A stretch of DNA of 64,000 nucleotides from Comamonadaceae bacterium (GTDB taxonomy: Bacteria; Pseudomonadota; Gammaproteobacteria; Burkholderiales; Burkholderiaceae_C): positions 1 to 64,000 of the forward strand of contig CANGPN010000008.1 in assembly GCA_947456305.1 (NCBI GenBank), given 5' to 3'. A model generated the notes under the pieces. The model did no database searches. It saw nothing but the letters and a program-made list of their open reading frames with translations, and had not been told where the DNA came from. Each line of letters opens with the position of its first letter. The first letter of the stretch is position 1. Positions 1 through 10,705 of this stretch are shown here, piece after piece. The position numbers were made by a program, and so were the translations under genes.

Positions 1-64
1 CTGCACGATGCTGCTGGTTCGTCCCGCACGGGTAACAGGACGGCGCGTCGTCGCAGACACTTGA

Positions 65-258
65 AATCAGAGGGGATAAGCAAACCGCAACCGGTCAACA
101 AGTCCCCATGTCTAATCAGAGGGGACAGAACAAACCGCAAGCGGTCAACAAGTCCCCATGCCCAATCAGAGGGGACAGAGCAAACCGCAAGCGGTCAACA
201 AGTCCCCATGTCTAATCAGAGGGGACAGAACAAACCGCAAGCGGTTTGGTCTGTCCCC
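65..258. repeat. 50-bp tandem repeat array of hairpins behind fusA
   Basis: Three tandem units (65-113, 114-163, 164-213) and a partial fourth (214-258) repeat with a period of 49-50 bp. Each unit starts AATCAGAGGGG, has the core ACCGCAAGCGGT and ends in AGTCCCCATG. In each of units 2 and 3, GGGGAC and GTCCCC can pair around an inner ACCGC/GCGGT stem. The fourth copy diverges after the core and becomes a nearly perfect long hairpin. The array lies directly after the fusA stop. It resembles REP/BIME-type intergenic repeats, but no REP-associated transposase gene is present. Reading frames through it are not credible genes. Confidence 0.85.
221..258. other. Long hairpin just after the fusA stop codon
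   Basis: Two 18-nt arms (221-238 and 241-258) pair with one mismatch around a 2-nt AA loop. The arms start GGGGACAGA and end TCTGTCCCC. The hairpin starts 6 nt past the fusA stop. It could act as a strong RNA stem that ends or protects the str mRNA, but there is no T tract on the minus strand after it, so it is not called an intrinsic terminator. Confidence 0.6.
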
Positions 259-264
259 ATGAAA

Positions 265-2367
265 TTACTTTGCCCTTGCGGCAACAATCGCTTCGGCGAC
301 GTTGCGGGGGGCTTCGGTGTAGTGCTTGAATTCCATGGTGTAGGTGGCGCGGCCTTGCGACATAGAGCGCAATGTGGTCGAGTAACCGAACATCTCTGAC
401 AAGGGCACTTCCGCCTTGATGGCTTTGCCTCCGCCGACCATGTCGTCCATACCCTGGACCATGCCGCGACGTGAGGACAAATCGCCCATCACGTTACCAG
501 CGTAGTCTTCAGGCGTTTCCACTTCAACGGCCATCATCGGCTCGAGAATGACGGGGCTTGCTTTTTTACAGCCTTCTTTGAAGCCGAAGATCGCAGCCAT
601 TTTGAACGCCATTTCAGACGAGTCCACGTCGTGGTAAGAACCGAAATGCAATGTCACTTTGACATCGACCACCGGATAACCGGCCAACACGCCTGAAGTC
701 AAGGCTTCAACCACGCCTTTTTCAACCGCAGGAATGTATTCACGCGGAACAACACCGCCTTTGATGGCGTCTACAAACTCAAAGCCTTTACCGGCTTCGT
801 TGGGCTCAATCTTGAACACCACGTGACCGTACTGACCTTTACCACCGGACTGGCGAACAAACTTGCCTTCGCTGTCTTCGATGGTTTTGCGGATGGTTTC
901 GCGGTAGGCCACTTGCGGCTTGCCGACGTTGGCTTCCACGCCGAACTCGCGCTTCATGCGGTCCACAATAATTTCCAAGTGCAACTCGCCCATGCCGGCG
1001 ATCAAGGTTTGACCTGATTCTTCGTCTGTCTTCACACGGAACGAAGGATCTTCTGCCGCCAAACGCTGTAAAGCAATACCCATTTTTTCCTGATCGGCCT
1101 TGGTTTTAGGCTCGACCGCTTGGGTGATCACAGGCTCGGGGAACACCATGCGCTCAAGCATCACTATGTTGTCCGGGTCACACAATGTCTCACCGGTGGT
1201 CACGTCTTTCAAACCCACGCAGGCGGCAATGTCGCCGGCGCAAATTTCGTCCACTTCTTCACGGTTGTTGGCGTGCATTTGCACGATGCGGCCGATACGC
1301 TCTTTTTTGCCCTTGATAGGGTTGTAGACCGTGTCGCCTTTTTTCAGCACGCCTGAATACACGCGCACGAAAGTGAGCTGGCCCACAAACGGATCGGTCA
1401 TCAACTTGAATGCCAATGATGAGAATTTTTCTTTGTCATCGGCTTCGCGGTGCACTTCTTTTTCGTCTTCGTCCATGCCAGCCACAGGCGGAATGTCGAT
1501 AGGAGAAGGCATCAATTCGATGACTGCATCCAACATACGCTGAACGCCTTTGTTCTTGAACGCTGTGCCGCACAACATAGGCTGGATTTCAGTCGCGATG
1601 GTGCGAATACGCAGACCGTGCGTGATTTCTTCTTCTGTCAAATCACCTTCTTCAAGGTATTTGTTCATCAGGTCTTCTGATGCTTCAGCAGCAGCTTCAA
1701 CCATGTTTTCACGCCATTTTTTGGCTTCTTCCACGAGGTTGGCCGGGATGTCTTCGAAGCGGAATTTCATGCCTTGTGAAGCCTCATCCCAAATGATGGC
1801 TTTCATCTTGCGCAAATCGACCACACCGGTAAAGTTTTCTTCAGCGCCGATAGGGATGACGATAGGCACAGGGTTGGCTTTGAGGCGCAATTTCATCTGG
1901 TCGTAGACCTTGAAAAAGTTCGCGCCGGTGCGGTCCATTTTGTTCACAAAGGCCAGACGCGGCACTTTGTACTTGTTGGCTTGACGCCAAACGGTTTCAG
2001 ACTGGGGCTGTACGCCGCCGACTGCGCAATAGACCATGCATGCACCGTCAAGCACGCGCATAGAACGCTCAACTTCAATGGTGAAGTCGACGTGTCCGGG
2101 CGTGTCAATGATGTTGATGCGGTGCTCCGGGAAAGAGGCGTCCATGCCCTTCCAGAAACAGGTGGTGGCCGCAGAGGTGATGGTGATGCCGCGCTCTTGC
2201 TCTTGCTCCATCCAATCCATGGTGGCCGCACCGTCATGCACCTCACCGATTTTGTGGTTCACACCAGTGTAAAAAAGAATACGCTCGGTAGTGGTGGTCT
2301 TGCCCGCATCGATGTGCGCAGAAATACCGATATTGCGATAGCGCTCGATAGGAGTCTTGCGTGCCAT
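265..2367 (-). CDS. fusA: Elongation factor G
   Basis: EF-G is the GTPase that moves tRNA and mRNA through the ribosome during elongation and acts with RRF in recycling. The 700-aa product has the G1 loop AHIDAGKT at residues 17-24, the G3 motif DTPGHVDF and the G4 motif NKMD, followed by the usual domains II-V. The ATG at 2367 is preferred over an in-frame TTG 6 nt upstream because AAGAGG sits at good spacing before the ATG and the family starts [10 protein letters not shown]. It is the third gene of the str operon after rpsL and rpsG. A hairpin repeat array follows directly, so a tuf gene, if present, is not immediately adjacent. Confidence 0.98.
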   Translation of the reverse strand: MARKTPIERYRNIGISAHIDAGKTTTTERILFYTGVNHKIGEVHDGAATMDWMEQEQERGITITSAATTCFWKGMDASFPEHRINIIDTPGHVDFTIEVERSMRVLDGACMVYCAVGGVQPQSETVWRQANKYKVPRLAFVNKMDRTGANFFKVYDQMKLRLKANPVPIVIPIGAEENFTGVVDLRKMKAIIWDEASQGMKFRFEDIPANLVEEAKKWRENMVEAAAEASEDLMNKYLEEGDLTEEEITHGLRIRTIATEIQPMLCGTAFKNKGVQRMLDAVIELMPSPIDIPPVAGMDEDEKEVHREADDKEKFSSLAFKLMTDPFVGQLTFVRVYSGVLKKGDTVYNPIKGKKERIGRIVQMHANNREEVDEICAGDIAACVGLKDVTTGETLCDPDNIVMLERMVFPEPVITQAVEPKTKADQEKMGIALQRLAAEDPSFRVKTDEESGQTLIAGMGELHLEIIVDRMKREFGVEANVGKPQVAYRETIRKTIEDSEGKFVRQSGGKGQYGHVVFKIEPNEAGKGFEFVDAIKGGVVPREYIPAVEKGVVEALTSGVLAGYPVVDVKVTLHFGSYHDVDSSEMAFKMAAIFGFKEGCKKASPVILEPMMAVEVETPEDYAGNVMGDLSSRRGMVQGMDDMVGGGKAIKAEVPLSEMFGYSTTLRSMSQGRATYTMEFKHYTEAPRNVAEAIVAARAK

Positions 2368-2509
2368 GGTCAACCTCTTGGGGAATCAGATTAAAAACAG
2401 GGAATTGTCTGCGTCATTTGTGACAACAGATGGGGCTGCTGCAGCCCGGGTATTCAAAAACGCACGCCTGAATGCATGCGAACCCGGCAACTGCGAGCAG
2501 CAGCTTCGA

Positions 2510-2980
2510 TCAGAAGCGGAAGTGTGAGAACGCCTTGTTGGCTTCGGCCATGCGGTGAACTTCGTCACGCTTTTTCATGGCGCCGCCACGGCCTTCGGCC
2601 GCTTCAAGCAATTCGTTGGCCAAGCGCAATGCCATGGATTTTTCACCACGCTTGCGGGCAGCTTCTTTGATCCAGCGCATAGACAAAGCCAGACGACGAA
2701 CCGGACGCACCTCGACAGGCACTTGGTAGTTGGCACCACCGACACGGCGGGATTTCACCTCGACCATGGGCTTGACGTTATTAATGGCATTGCTGAAGAG
2801 TTCCAGCGGATCTTTGCCGGATTTAGACTGGATTTGCTCCAGTGCGCCGTAGATGATGCGCTCGGCGACAGCTTTTTTGCCGCTTTCCATCACCACGTTC
2901 ATGAATTTAGAGAGTTCGATGTTGCCGTATTTAGGATCAGGCAGTATTTCCCGTTTCGGGACTTCGCGACGACGTGGCAT
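2510..2980 (-). CDS. rpsG: 30S ribosomal protein S7
   Basis: S7 starts assembly of the 3' domain of 16S rRNA and lies near the E site. The 156-aa product has the standard length and typical N-terminus [16 protein letters not shown], the central basic core and the C-terminal helix ending FSHFRF. It lies between rpsL and fusA on the same strand, with about 150 nt before it and about 140 nt after. In many bacteria S7 regulates translation of this operon; no regulatory site was identified here. Confidence 0.98.
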   Translation of the reverse strand: MPRRREVPKREILPDPKYGNIELSKFMNVVMESGKKAVAERIIYGALEQIQSKSGKDPLELFSNAINNVKPMVEVKSRRVGGANYQVPVEVRPVRRLALSMRWIKEAARKRGEKSMALRLANELLEAAEGRGGAMKKRDEVHRMAEANKAFSHFRF

Positions 2981-3133
2981 GTTGCTTCCTTTGTTGCTTC
3001 AGTTGTTTGTGCTTGACACAAACCGAGAGCCATAACGACTCTCACTTACTTGACCCGTGCAGACACCGCGTCCGCACTGAAAGGTCTTGGTCCGGCTTGC
3101 CCTTGCCGGGGCAAACCACACCACCTGAAAAAA

Positions 3134-3511
3134 TCAGGCTTTCTTGGGGCGCTTAGCGCCATATTTGGAACGTGACTGCTTGCGGTCTTTCACGCCTTGC
3201 AAATCGAGTGATCCGCGCACGATGTGGTAACGCACACCAGGCAAATCTTTAACGCGACCACCGCGCACCAGCACCACTGAGTGCTCTTGCAGATTGTGGC
3301 CTTCACCGCCGATGTATGAAATCACCTCAAAGCCATTGGTCAAACGGACCTTGGCCACCTTACGCAAAGCAGAGTTTGGCTTTTTAGGTGTGGTGGTGTA
3401 GACACGTGTGCAAACGCCACGGCGCTGAGGCGAATTTTGCATCGCAGGGCTCTTGGACTTGGTCTTTTCGACCTCGCGTCCGTGACGCACCAGTTGGTTA
3501 ATGGTTGGCAT
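3134..3511 (-). CDS. rpsL: 30S ribosomal protein S12
   Basis: S12 sits at the decoding centre and controls accuracy. The 125-aa product carries the two conserved loops [21 protein letters not shown]-like at about 40-60 and [14 protein letters not shown] at about 85-98. The lysines where streptomycin-resistance changes occur are both wild type, so no resistance allele is indicated. The start is set by the family N-terminus MPTINQLVR with AAGGA upstream. It is the first gene of the str operon; its leader (3512-3600) contains the 12-nt palindrome CGGAAATTTCCG at 3555-3566, whose role is unknown. Confidence 0.98.
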   Translation of the reverse strand: MPTINQLVRHGREVEKTKSKSPAMQNSPQRRGVCTRVYTTTPKKPNSALRKVAKVRLTNGFEVISYIGGEGHNLQEHSVVLVRGGRVKDLPGVRYHIVRGSLDLQGVKDRKQSRSKYGAKRPKKA

Positions 3512-3644
3512 TGAAAACGTCCTTCAACGTTTGAACTTTAAAAAGAAGTTGTTCCGGAAATTTCCGAAAAGCCTGACAGTATAGCAGTATGGCAATGGAT
3601 TCAGCCGATTTTCAGGGTCATTGCTTTAAATGACCCATAAAGTA

Positions 3645-4796
3645 TTACTTCAGCCACAGGGTCAGGGTATCCCAGGCTCGGCCGATAAACCCCGCCTCCT
3701 CTACTGCCGACAAAGCCAGCAAGGGAATGTCTACCAGGGGCGCTTGATCGAGCAACACCTTAAGCGTGGCAACCTGCTGGTTTTTTTGCAATGGCGCAAG
3801 CAGGGGGTCAGGACGTGTCACCAGGGTTTTGATTTTGCCGGCCTGGCCCTGTGGTACAGCCACCACAATGGACTGGTTGCGGCCCAAGCCCACCTGAGCT
3901 TGCTGCCCTTTGAACACTTGCGGTGTCACCACCGCTTGGCCGGCCTCAAACAATTTAATGCCGTCGAAAGCGGTATAGCCCCAGTTCAATAGTTTCTGCG
4001 CTTCCTCAGCACGGGCGTTTTCGCTGGCGGCGCCCAGCACAATGGCCAGCAAGCGACGGCCTTGCAAATTCGGGAAATCGCGTTTGGCTGTGGCCACCAG
4101 ACAAAAACCGGCGGCATCGGTATGCCCAGTTTTAAGACCGTCAACTGTAGGATCCCTGAACAACAACAAATTGCGGTTGCTGTCATTGGCGGCAGGTGTA
4201 CCGGGATAGCGGTATTTTTTGATGGCATAAAAACCGACATATGCTGGGAAATCCTGCATCAATCTGGTGGCGAGTATTGACAGGTCGCGCGCCGTGGTGG
4301 TGTGACCGGGTTCGGTCAAACCTTCAGGGTTTTTGTAACCGGTGTTGTTCATGCCCAGCGCTTTGGCCTGCGCATTCATCATTTCAACAAAATGCTCGCT
4401 CGTGCCGCCGACACCTTCGGCCAGCGCCATGGTGGCATCGTTGCCGGATTGCACGATCATGCCTTTGAGCAAGTCCTCGACTGGCACTTGCATTTTGGGG
4501 TCAATGAACATGCGCGAGCCTTCCATCTTCCAAGCCTTGGGACTGACAGAGAAGGTTTGCTGCAAGCTGATTTTTTTCTGGCGCAAGGCGTCAAACACCA
4601 GGTATGCGGTCATCAATTTGGTGAGCGACGCAGGCTCCACCGGCGTGTCAGCCTCTTTTTGCGCCAACACTTGAGACGCTGTGACATCCAGCAACAAATA
4701 GGCACGAGCGGCAATCTCAGGAGGCTGAGGCGATTGCGCATGAGAGAAAGCAGTCAACAGCAAACTGAGGGCGGCTATTAAAAATGTATTTTTCAT
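3645..4796 (-). CDS. dacA: D-alanyl-D-alanine carboxypeptidase (PBP5/6 family)
   Basis: A low-molecular-mass penicillin-binding protein that removes the terminal D-Ala from peptidoglycan pentapeptides in the periplasm. The 383-aa product starts with a signal peptide ending near AFSHA. It has all three active-site motifs: SLTK (57-60, nucleophile Ser57), SGN (117-119) and KTG (222-224). The C-terminal third fits the beta-rich PBP5 C-terminal domain and a terminal amphipathic membrane-anchoring helix. The ATG at 4796 is preferred to an in-frame TTG at 4805 because it places Lys next to the start of the signal peptide; no strong Shine-Dalgarno was seen for either. It could equally be named dacC. 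Confidence 0.92.
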   Translation of the reverse strand: MKNTFLIAALSLLLTAFSHAQSPQPPEIAARAYLLLDVTASQVLAQKEADTPVEPASLTKLMTAYLVFDALRQKKISLQQTFSVSPKAWKMEGSRMFIDPKMQVPVEDLLKGMIVQSGNDATMALAEGVGGTSEHFVEMMNAQAKALGMNNTGYKNPEGLTEPGHTTTARDLSILATRLMQDFPAYVGFYAIKKYRYPGTPAANDSNRNLLLFRDPTVDGLKTGHTDAAGFCLVATAKRDFPNLQGRRLLAIVLGAASENARAEEAQKLLNWGYTAFDGIKLFEAGQAVVTPQVFKGQQAQVGLGRNQSIVVAVPQGQAGKIKTLVTRPDPLLAPLQKNQQVATLKVLLDQAPLVDIPLLALSAVEEAGFIGRAWDTLTLWLK

Positions 4797-4823
4797 GGGT
4801 AGCAAGTAGCAGTGAAAGGGGGT

Positions 4824-5447
4824 TCAAGCCCTCAGGTGGCGCATGGCCGAAGATTTCAACAAAGGCAATTGTCCATGAAAGAAATGGCCGGTGCCGGGAA
4901 AGACAGTAACGGGCAGTTGTTGGGGCCTCGCCCAGTCCATCACAGCAGCCAGTGCAACTGTGTCATCACTCTCACCGTGTATGACCAGACTGTGCTCATG
5001 TGCATCGACAGGCAAATGACTGGCGGGGAAATGGCTGACCGCCGTACCCACCAGCATGATTTTTTTCAACCTGCCGGTCGGCCACAAAGCCTGCACCGCC
5101 TGACAAGTCACAAAGGCACCGAACGAAAAACCGGCCAGCACCAAAGGCGCCTGAGGTGCGAGTTGCTCCACCAAAGCCAACAAATCCTGCGTTTCACCAC
5201 GCCCTTCGTCATACACACCTTCAGAACTGCCGACGCCACGGAAATTGAAACGTAAACAGTCCCATCCGGCAGACACACAAGCACGCGCCAAGGTCTGCAC
5301 CACTTTGTTATCCATGGTGCCGCCAAAGAGCGGATGCGGGTGCGCCACCACCGCCAAGCCATGCGCACTGCCAGCAGGTTTGTCCAGCACCGCCTGAACC
5401 AACCGGCCGTCAATTGTCAGATTCAAAGAAGTATTAAGCGCCGACAC
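4824..5447 (-). CDS. Alpha/beta hydrolase (COG2945 type)
   Basis: The 207-aa product is a compact alpha/beta hydrolase. It has an HPHPLFGGTMDN stretch at about 36-47 that is typical of the COG2945 group, an RGVGSSEG segment at about 70-77, and the nucleophile elbow GFSFGAF with Ser108. The C-terminal segment carries a GTGHFFHG region with the probable catalytic His. There is no signal peptide, so it is probably cytoplasmic. The substrate is unknown. It lies 4 nt after a ferredoxin gene and before dacA on the same strand. Confidence 0.85.
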   Translation of the reverse strand: MSALNTSLNLTIDGRLVQAVLDKPAGSAHGLAVVAHPHPLFGGTMDNKVVQTLARACVSAGWDCLRFNFRGVGSSEGVYDEGRGETQDLLALVEQLAPQAPLVLAGFSFGAFVTCQAVQALWPTGRLKKIMLVGTAVSHFPASHLPVDAHEHSLVIHGESDDTVALAAVMDWARPQQLPVTVFPGTGHFFHGQLPLLKSSAMRHLRA

Positions 5448-5451
5448 GTTG

Positions 5452-5787
5452 TCAGCGGCCGATGTGGTCGGGCAATCTCAAGCGCTCAACCACTTTGCCG
5501 TTTTGCAAATGCGATTCGATGATTTCATCGATGTCATGGTTGTCGACATAGGTGTACCAAACCGCCTCCGGGTAAACCACCAACACCGGCCCGCCGGCAC
5601 AGCGGTCCAGACAACCCGCTTGGTTGACCCGCACGCCATCAACTCCGTTGATACCGAGTTGTTTGACGCGTGTTTTGCAATGCTTCCAGGCGGTTTGCGC
5701 CTGGTGGTCTGAGCAACAGGCTTCACCGGCATCGCGCTGGTTGAGGCAAAAGAACACATGGTGTTGGAAATAACTTGGAGATGTCAT
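5452..5787 (-). CDS. Thioredoxin-like [2Fe-2S] ferredoxin
   Basis: A 111-aa protein of the family of small thioredoxin-fold [2Fe-2S] ferredoxins. It begins with FFCLNQRDAGEACC and has a second cysteine cluster AGCLDRCAGGPVLVVYPE, giving the four ligands expected for one cluster. The VVYPEAVWY segment is characteristic of this group. The electron partner is unknown. It is co-directional with a VanZ-like gene upstream (9 nt) and the alpha/beta hydrolase downstream (4 nt). Confidence 0.85.
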   Translation of the reverse strand: MTSPSYFQHHVFFCLNQRDAGEACCSDHQAQTAWKHCKTRVKQLGINGVDGVRVNQAGCLDRCAGGPVLVVYPEAVWYTYVDNHDIDEIIESHLQNGKVVERLRLPDHIGR

Positions 5788-5796
5788 CAGTGAATT

Positions 5797-6903
5797 TTAG
5801 TTCCGGTGCCTATGCAAGCGGCGCAAGCGCCAGCCTGCCCAGATCAACAAAGCCCAAGGCCATAGCCAGTTCAGCCAAGGTGTCAGGCCATGAAAACGGA
5901 TGAAACGACCCTGCTCCCAGGTTTGCATGGTTTGCTCGTAATACACACTTACAGGTGAAAGGTTAAGCATCACCAACAACAGCAGTTGAAGCACTAACAG
6001 CACTTGCGTCAGTCGATGCTCAGACACTTTTAGTACCAACACCATGGCACACAAGCCCACAGCCAGGCCACTGCCGGATGGCGGCGTGAGCCAGTACCAA
6101 GCGTGCTCAGGCCCGTATGTCAAGGTGGCTGACAAGGCGTTACCGGTAATAGCCAGAGCTGTGACGGCCAGGATGGCAGCGATACGTTGCCCTAAGCGTC
6201 GGCACAAAGCCATTGCCAACAAGCCGGGCACAAGTAGCCCCAAAGCCACGCAGACCATTTCAAACACCGGCGTGACAGGCTGTGACCAACCGTCAAGCGC
6301 ACTGGCAAACCGGGCTTCGGCATCAGGCATCCATTCAAGCAAGAATCGTTGAATCGGATCCATGACATGCCCTAACCCCAAGGGCACAGTCACTGGAAAC
6401 AACAAGGCCACCGGCCAAAGCGCCAGCAGCACCAGACTGCCTTTGGCATCGTGTGTCAACCAATCGCGGCGGAACTGCGACCAGCGGTACAGCCAGCCGC
6501 GTTTTTCCAAACCCACAGCCACGACCGCACCCGCCATGCCGCCCAAGGTATTGAGCAATAAATCCAGTTGCGAAGGCACCCGCATCGGTAAAAAAGTCTG
6601 CATGCTCTCCATGCTGAAAGACAAGATAACACTTCCAACTGCAGCCAGCAGCCAGGCACGGGTGCGTGAAAAACCGCTGCGCATACCGGACAGACACAGC
6701 CAAAAACCCAGCGGCGCATAACCCAGCAAGTTACTGTTAATGTCAAACCAGATGTTGTACTTGGGCCAGGGTGCGGTGACAAACGACCAGGGGGCGATGT
6801 CCTGGTTGCGCCAGTCCTCAAAGGGGTATAGGCTGGCGTACACAATCACCAGCACACAAAGCCAGGACAGCGTCCAGGCCGTGGTGCGACGCTTAACCGA
6901 CAT
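5797..6903 (-). CDS. VanZ-like integral membrane protein
   Basis: The 368-aa product is strongly hydrophobic with roughly eight to ten predicted membrane helices. The N-terminal half has the VanZ-like signature: YASLYPFEDWR, then a NLLGYAPLGFWL helix, and a pair of acidic/asparagine motifs around SMESMQTFLPMRVPSQLDLLLNTLGG. VanZ-family proteins are linked to envelope or teicoplanin resistance in Gram-positives; the role in Proteobacteria is not established. It is the middle gene of hemJ - vanZ-like - ferredoxin - hydrolase on the minus strand, with 6 nt to hemJ. Confidence 0.8.
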   Translation of the reverse strand: MSVKRRTTAWTLSWLCVLVIVYASLYPFEDWRNQDIAPWSFVTAPWPKYNIWFDINSNLLGYAPLGFWLCLSGMRSGFSRTRAWLLAAVGSVILSFSMESMQTFLPMRVPSQLDLLLNTLGGMAGAVVAVGLEKRGWLYRWSQFRRDWLTHDAKGSLVLLALWPVALLFPVTVPLGLGHVMDPIQRFLLEWMPDAEARFASALDGWSQPVTPVFEMVCVALGLLVPGLLAMALCRRLGQRIAAILAVTALAITGNALSATLTYGPEHAWYWLTPPSGSGLAVGLCAMVLVLKVSEHRLTQVLLVLQLLLLVMLNLSPVSVYYEQTMQTWEQGRFIRFHGLTPWLNWLWPWALLIWAGWRLRRLHRHRN

Positions 6904-6909
6904 AAGGCA

Positions 6910-8453
<1,544 letters not shown>

Positions 8454-8454
<1 letters not shown>

Positions 8455-8469
8455 AGCTGAATTCAGCTT
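8454..8469. other. 16-bp perfect palindrome at the hemB stop
   Basis: AAGCTGAATTCAGCTT reads the same on both strands and begins at the last base of the hemB stop codon. It has no loop and no T tract follows, so it is not a standard terminator. A role in RNA ending or protein binding is only possible. Confidence 0.4.
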
Positions 8470-8505
8470 GCCACTACTTAGACAGAATCAGTCCAGCTGA
8501 TAAAC

Positions 8506-8525
8506 GCAGGCCGTGCATGGCCTGC
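8506..8525. terminator. Hairpin between convergent hemB and dienelactone hydrolase genes
   Basis: GCAGGCC (8506-8512) and GGCCTGC (8519-8525) form a 7-bp G/C-rich stem around a 6-nt loop. It lies 2 nt past the stop of the minus-strand hydrolase gene and about 50 nt past hemB. It could stop transcription from both sides, but neither strand has a strong T tract. Confidence 0.4.
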
Positions 8526-8527
8526 GG

Positions 8528-9220
8528 CTACAACTGCAAATGGTCGATGAAAAATCCCAGCGTATGTTCCAGCGCCAACTCGGCAGCCGCTGCGTTGTAA
8601 CTGCCCCGGTGGTCGCAGTTAAAACCGTGGTCAGCCTCATACACCTGCACATTCACCTGCGGTTGCGCTTGACGAAAAGCCTCTACGGTATCAATAGGTA
8701 TCAGCGGATCGTGAACGCCGAAATGCGCTAGCACCGGGCACACAGGTTTGGCATTCAACTCAGGCACCAACGTCATACCGCCACCGTAATAACAAACCGC
8801 GGCTTTCACGCCGCTCAGTTGCGTGGCAGCCCGCCAGCTCAACAAACCGCCCCAGCAATAACCCACCACGCCGACTTTGCCTTTGCTGGCCATGGATGCA
8901 TGGGTAATCGCCGCTTGCACATCAGCCATCACGCCGGGGGCGGGCAAGGCCTCGGCGCGGCCTTTGAGTTCGCGACCCATGGCCACATCGTCAGAGCTGT
9001 AGCCCAAGTTGACATGGGGTTGCACGCGAGAAAACGTAGCCGGTGCAATAGCCAGAAAACCCGCTAACGCAAACCCGTCAGCAACAGCCCTGATATGTGC
9101 GTTCACGCCAAAAATTTCGGGTAACACCACAATGGCGGCACGCGGCGTTTTTTTCGGCAGCGCCACATAAGCATCCAAAGTAAAACCGTCAGCGGCTTTC
9201 AGTTCAATCGAATGTCCCAT
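8528..9220 (-). CDS. Dienelactone hydrolase family protein
   Basis: The 230-aa product matches carboxymethylenebutenolidase-like hydrolases in length and layout. The nucleophile elbow is GYCWGG with Cys122, which is the hallmark of this family (cysteine in place of serine). An HDPLIPIDT segment probably carries the catalytic Asp, and YEADHGFNCD carries the His. The N-terminus contains VVLPEIFGVNAHIR, also typical. It may hydrolyse dienelactones from aromatic degradation or an unrelated small ester. It follows a 2-hydroxychromene isomerase-like gene by 15 nt on the same strand. Confidence 0.88.
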   Translation of the reverse strand: MGHSIELKAADGFTLDAYVALPKKTPRAAIVVLPEIFGVNAHIRAVADGFALAGFLAIAPATFSRVQPHVNLGYSSDDVAMGRELKGRAEALPAPGVMADVQAAITHASMASKGKVGVVGYCWGGLLSWRAATQLSGVKAAVCYYGGGMTLVPELNAKPVCPVLAHFGVHDPLIPIDTVEAFRQAQPQVNVQVYEADHGFNCDHRGSYNAAAAELALEHTLGFFIDHLQL

Positions 9221-9235
9221 CTGTCACTCCGATAT

Positions 9236-9838
9236 TTAAGCGGCCTGCAAACGGCGTTGTAAAAATTCCAACCGGTCCTGGCCCCAGAACAATTCGCCAT
9301 CGACCACATAGGTCGGCGCACCAAACACCCCGATGTTCAAAGCCTCATCTGTATACGTTTGGTAAGTCGTTTGTGCGCCTGCTTCTTTGCTTTGCGCCAA
9401 ACGCGCGGCATCCAAGTGCTGCTCGTGCAGCAATTCAGCCAACACCGCTGCGTCTGCGATATTGCGTTCTTGCGCCCAGACCGCAGTCAACACCGCGCCG
9501 CACAAACGCATGGCAGCATCCGCGCCGTCGTGTTGGTCCACCGTGATGATCAATCGGGCCGCGTCGTCGCCTGCAACCGGAAAAAATTGGGGATGCAAAT
9601 TCAGCGGCAATTGCAAATGGTCAGCAAAACGGCGCAGTTCGACCAAGCGGTAAGCCTGTCGCTGCGCTGAACGCTGACCGACTGGCAAACCGCCGGTCTT
9701 GGGGAAGATCTGACCCAGATCCATGGGCTTGATGCGCACCGTGGCACCGGCTTGCGCCGCCAATGCAGTGAATCGGACATGACCGAAATACGTCCACGGG
9801 CTTTGCGGTACGAGGTAGTAATCAATGGTGAGAGACAT
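9236..9838 (-). CDS. 2-hydroxychromene-2-carboxylate isomerase family (DsbA fold)
   Basis: The 200-aa product is a kappa-class GST/DsbA-fold protein. The N-terminus YYLVPQSPWTYFGH contains the Ser-Pro motif at the glutathione-binding active site, the middle region is helical, and the end has FGAPTYVVDGELFWGQDRL, the conserved cis-Pro loop and terminal strand. Enzymes of this family isomerise 2-hydroxychromene-2-carboxylate in naphthalene breakdown, but many homologues act on other substrates. The ATG at 9838 is chosen because upstream in-frame sequence overlaps the divergent SDR gene and has no resemblance to the family. It is co-directional with the dienelactone hydrolase. Confidence 0.85.
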   Translation of the reverse strand: MSLTIDYYLVPQSPWTYFGHVRFTALAAQAGATVRIKPMDLGQIFPKTGGLPVGQRSAQRQAYRLVELRRFADHLQLPLNLHPQFFPVAGDDAARLIITVDQHDGADAAMRLCGAVLTAVWAQERNIADAAVLAELLHEQHLDAARLAQSKEAGAQTTYQTYTDEALNIGVFGAPTYVVDGELFWGQDRLEFLQRRLQAA

Positions 9839-9940
9839 AGGTGCTTTCAATCGTGTTATCTTTTTAGACAAGCCATGCGGCTGTGTCCGCCAGCCGCATC
9901 CTACTATTTCGCCTACCCCCAGACATCGAACGGAGCTCAA

Positions 9941-10705
9941 GTGAACGCATCTACCACTCCCCCTTTGGTTTTGATCACCGGCGGCAGCCGGGGCATAGGC
10001 GCTGCCTGCGCCTTGCTGGCCGCAAAGCAAGGCTGGGCCGTCGCCGTCAACTACACACAAGATGCCAAAGCTGCCGCTGATGTGGTGACGCACATCCACG
10101 CCATGGGCGGCAAAGCGCAAGCGTTTCAGGCAGATGTCGGCATTGAAGCTGACATTGCACGCTTGTTCAATGAAGTCGATGCGGCCATGGGCCGCATCAC
10201 CGGGTTGATCAATAACGCAGGTGTGGTTGATGTGGCGGCGCGTGTCGAGGACATGTCGTGGGCGCGGATAGAGCGCATGATGCGCATCAATGTGTTGGGC
10301 AGTTTTGCGTGTGCGGCACATGCGGTGAAACGCATGAGCACACGCCACGGCGGCGCTGGCGGCAGTATCGTTAACCTGAGCAGTGCAGCCGCTTTATTGG
10401 GCTCGCCTAACCAGTACGTGGATTACGCGGCCAGCAAGGCTGCCATCGACACCTTCACCATGGGTCTGGCCAAAGAAGTGGCCACCGAAGGCATACGCGT
10501 GAACGGCGTGCGCCCTGGACTGATATTGACCGATATCCATGCCAGCGGCGGCCAACCGGACCGTGCCCACCAGCTTGCTCACCAAGTGCCGATGCAACGG
10601 CCGGGCACTGCCGATGAAGTAGCGCAAGGTGTGGTTTGGTTGCTGAGCGATGCGGCCTCCTATGTGACCGGCACTACCTTGAACGTGGCGGGCGGTCGGG
10701 CATGA
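9941..10705 (+). CDS. Short-chain dehydrogenase/reductase
   Basis: A 254-aa classical SDR. It has the cofactor motif TGGSRGIG at 13-20, the LINNAGVVD stretch, the catalytic Ser in VNLSSAAALLG, and YAASK with the catalytic Tyr and Lys. The C-terminus SYVTGTTLNVAGGRA is typical of FabG-like reductases. The start is the GTG at 9941 with GGAG 6 nt upstream; the longer in-frame extension covers the divergent promoter region. The stop overlaps the start of the MaoC-like gene (ATGA), so the two are translationally coupled. A 3-oxoacyl reductase or hydroxyacyl dehydrogenase role would fit the neighbour. Confidence 0.9.
   Translation: MNASTTPPLVLITGGSRGIGAACALLAAKQGWAVAVNYTQDAKAAADVVTHIHAMGGKAQAFQADVGIEADIARLFNEVDAAMGRITGLINNAGVVDVAARVEDMSWARIERMMRINVLGSFACAAHAVKRMSTRHGGAGGSIVNLSSAAALLGSPNQYVDYAASKAAIDTFTMGLAKEVATEGIRVNGVRPGLILTDIHASGGQPDRAHQLAHQVPMQRPGTADEVAQGVVWLLSDAASYVTGTTLNVAGGRA

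Noticed and set aside
65-258. Possible CRISPR array
   Set aside because: The 50-bp units are contiguous and almost identical throughout, with no unique spacers, and no cas gene is nearby.
61-399. Plus-strand 112-aa open frame
   Set aside because: It runs through the tandem repeats and the antisense of fusA; its repeated peptide reflects only the DNA repeats.
9839-10348. Long N-terminal extension of the isomerase gene
   Set aside because: It is antisense to the SDR gene and carries no family features; the family start is at 9838.
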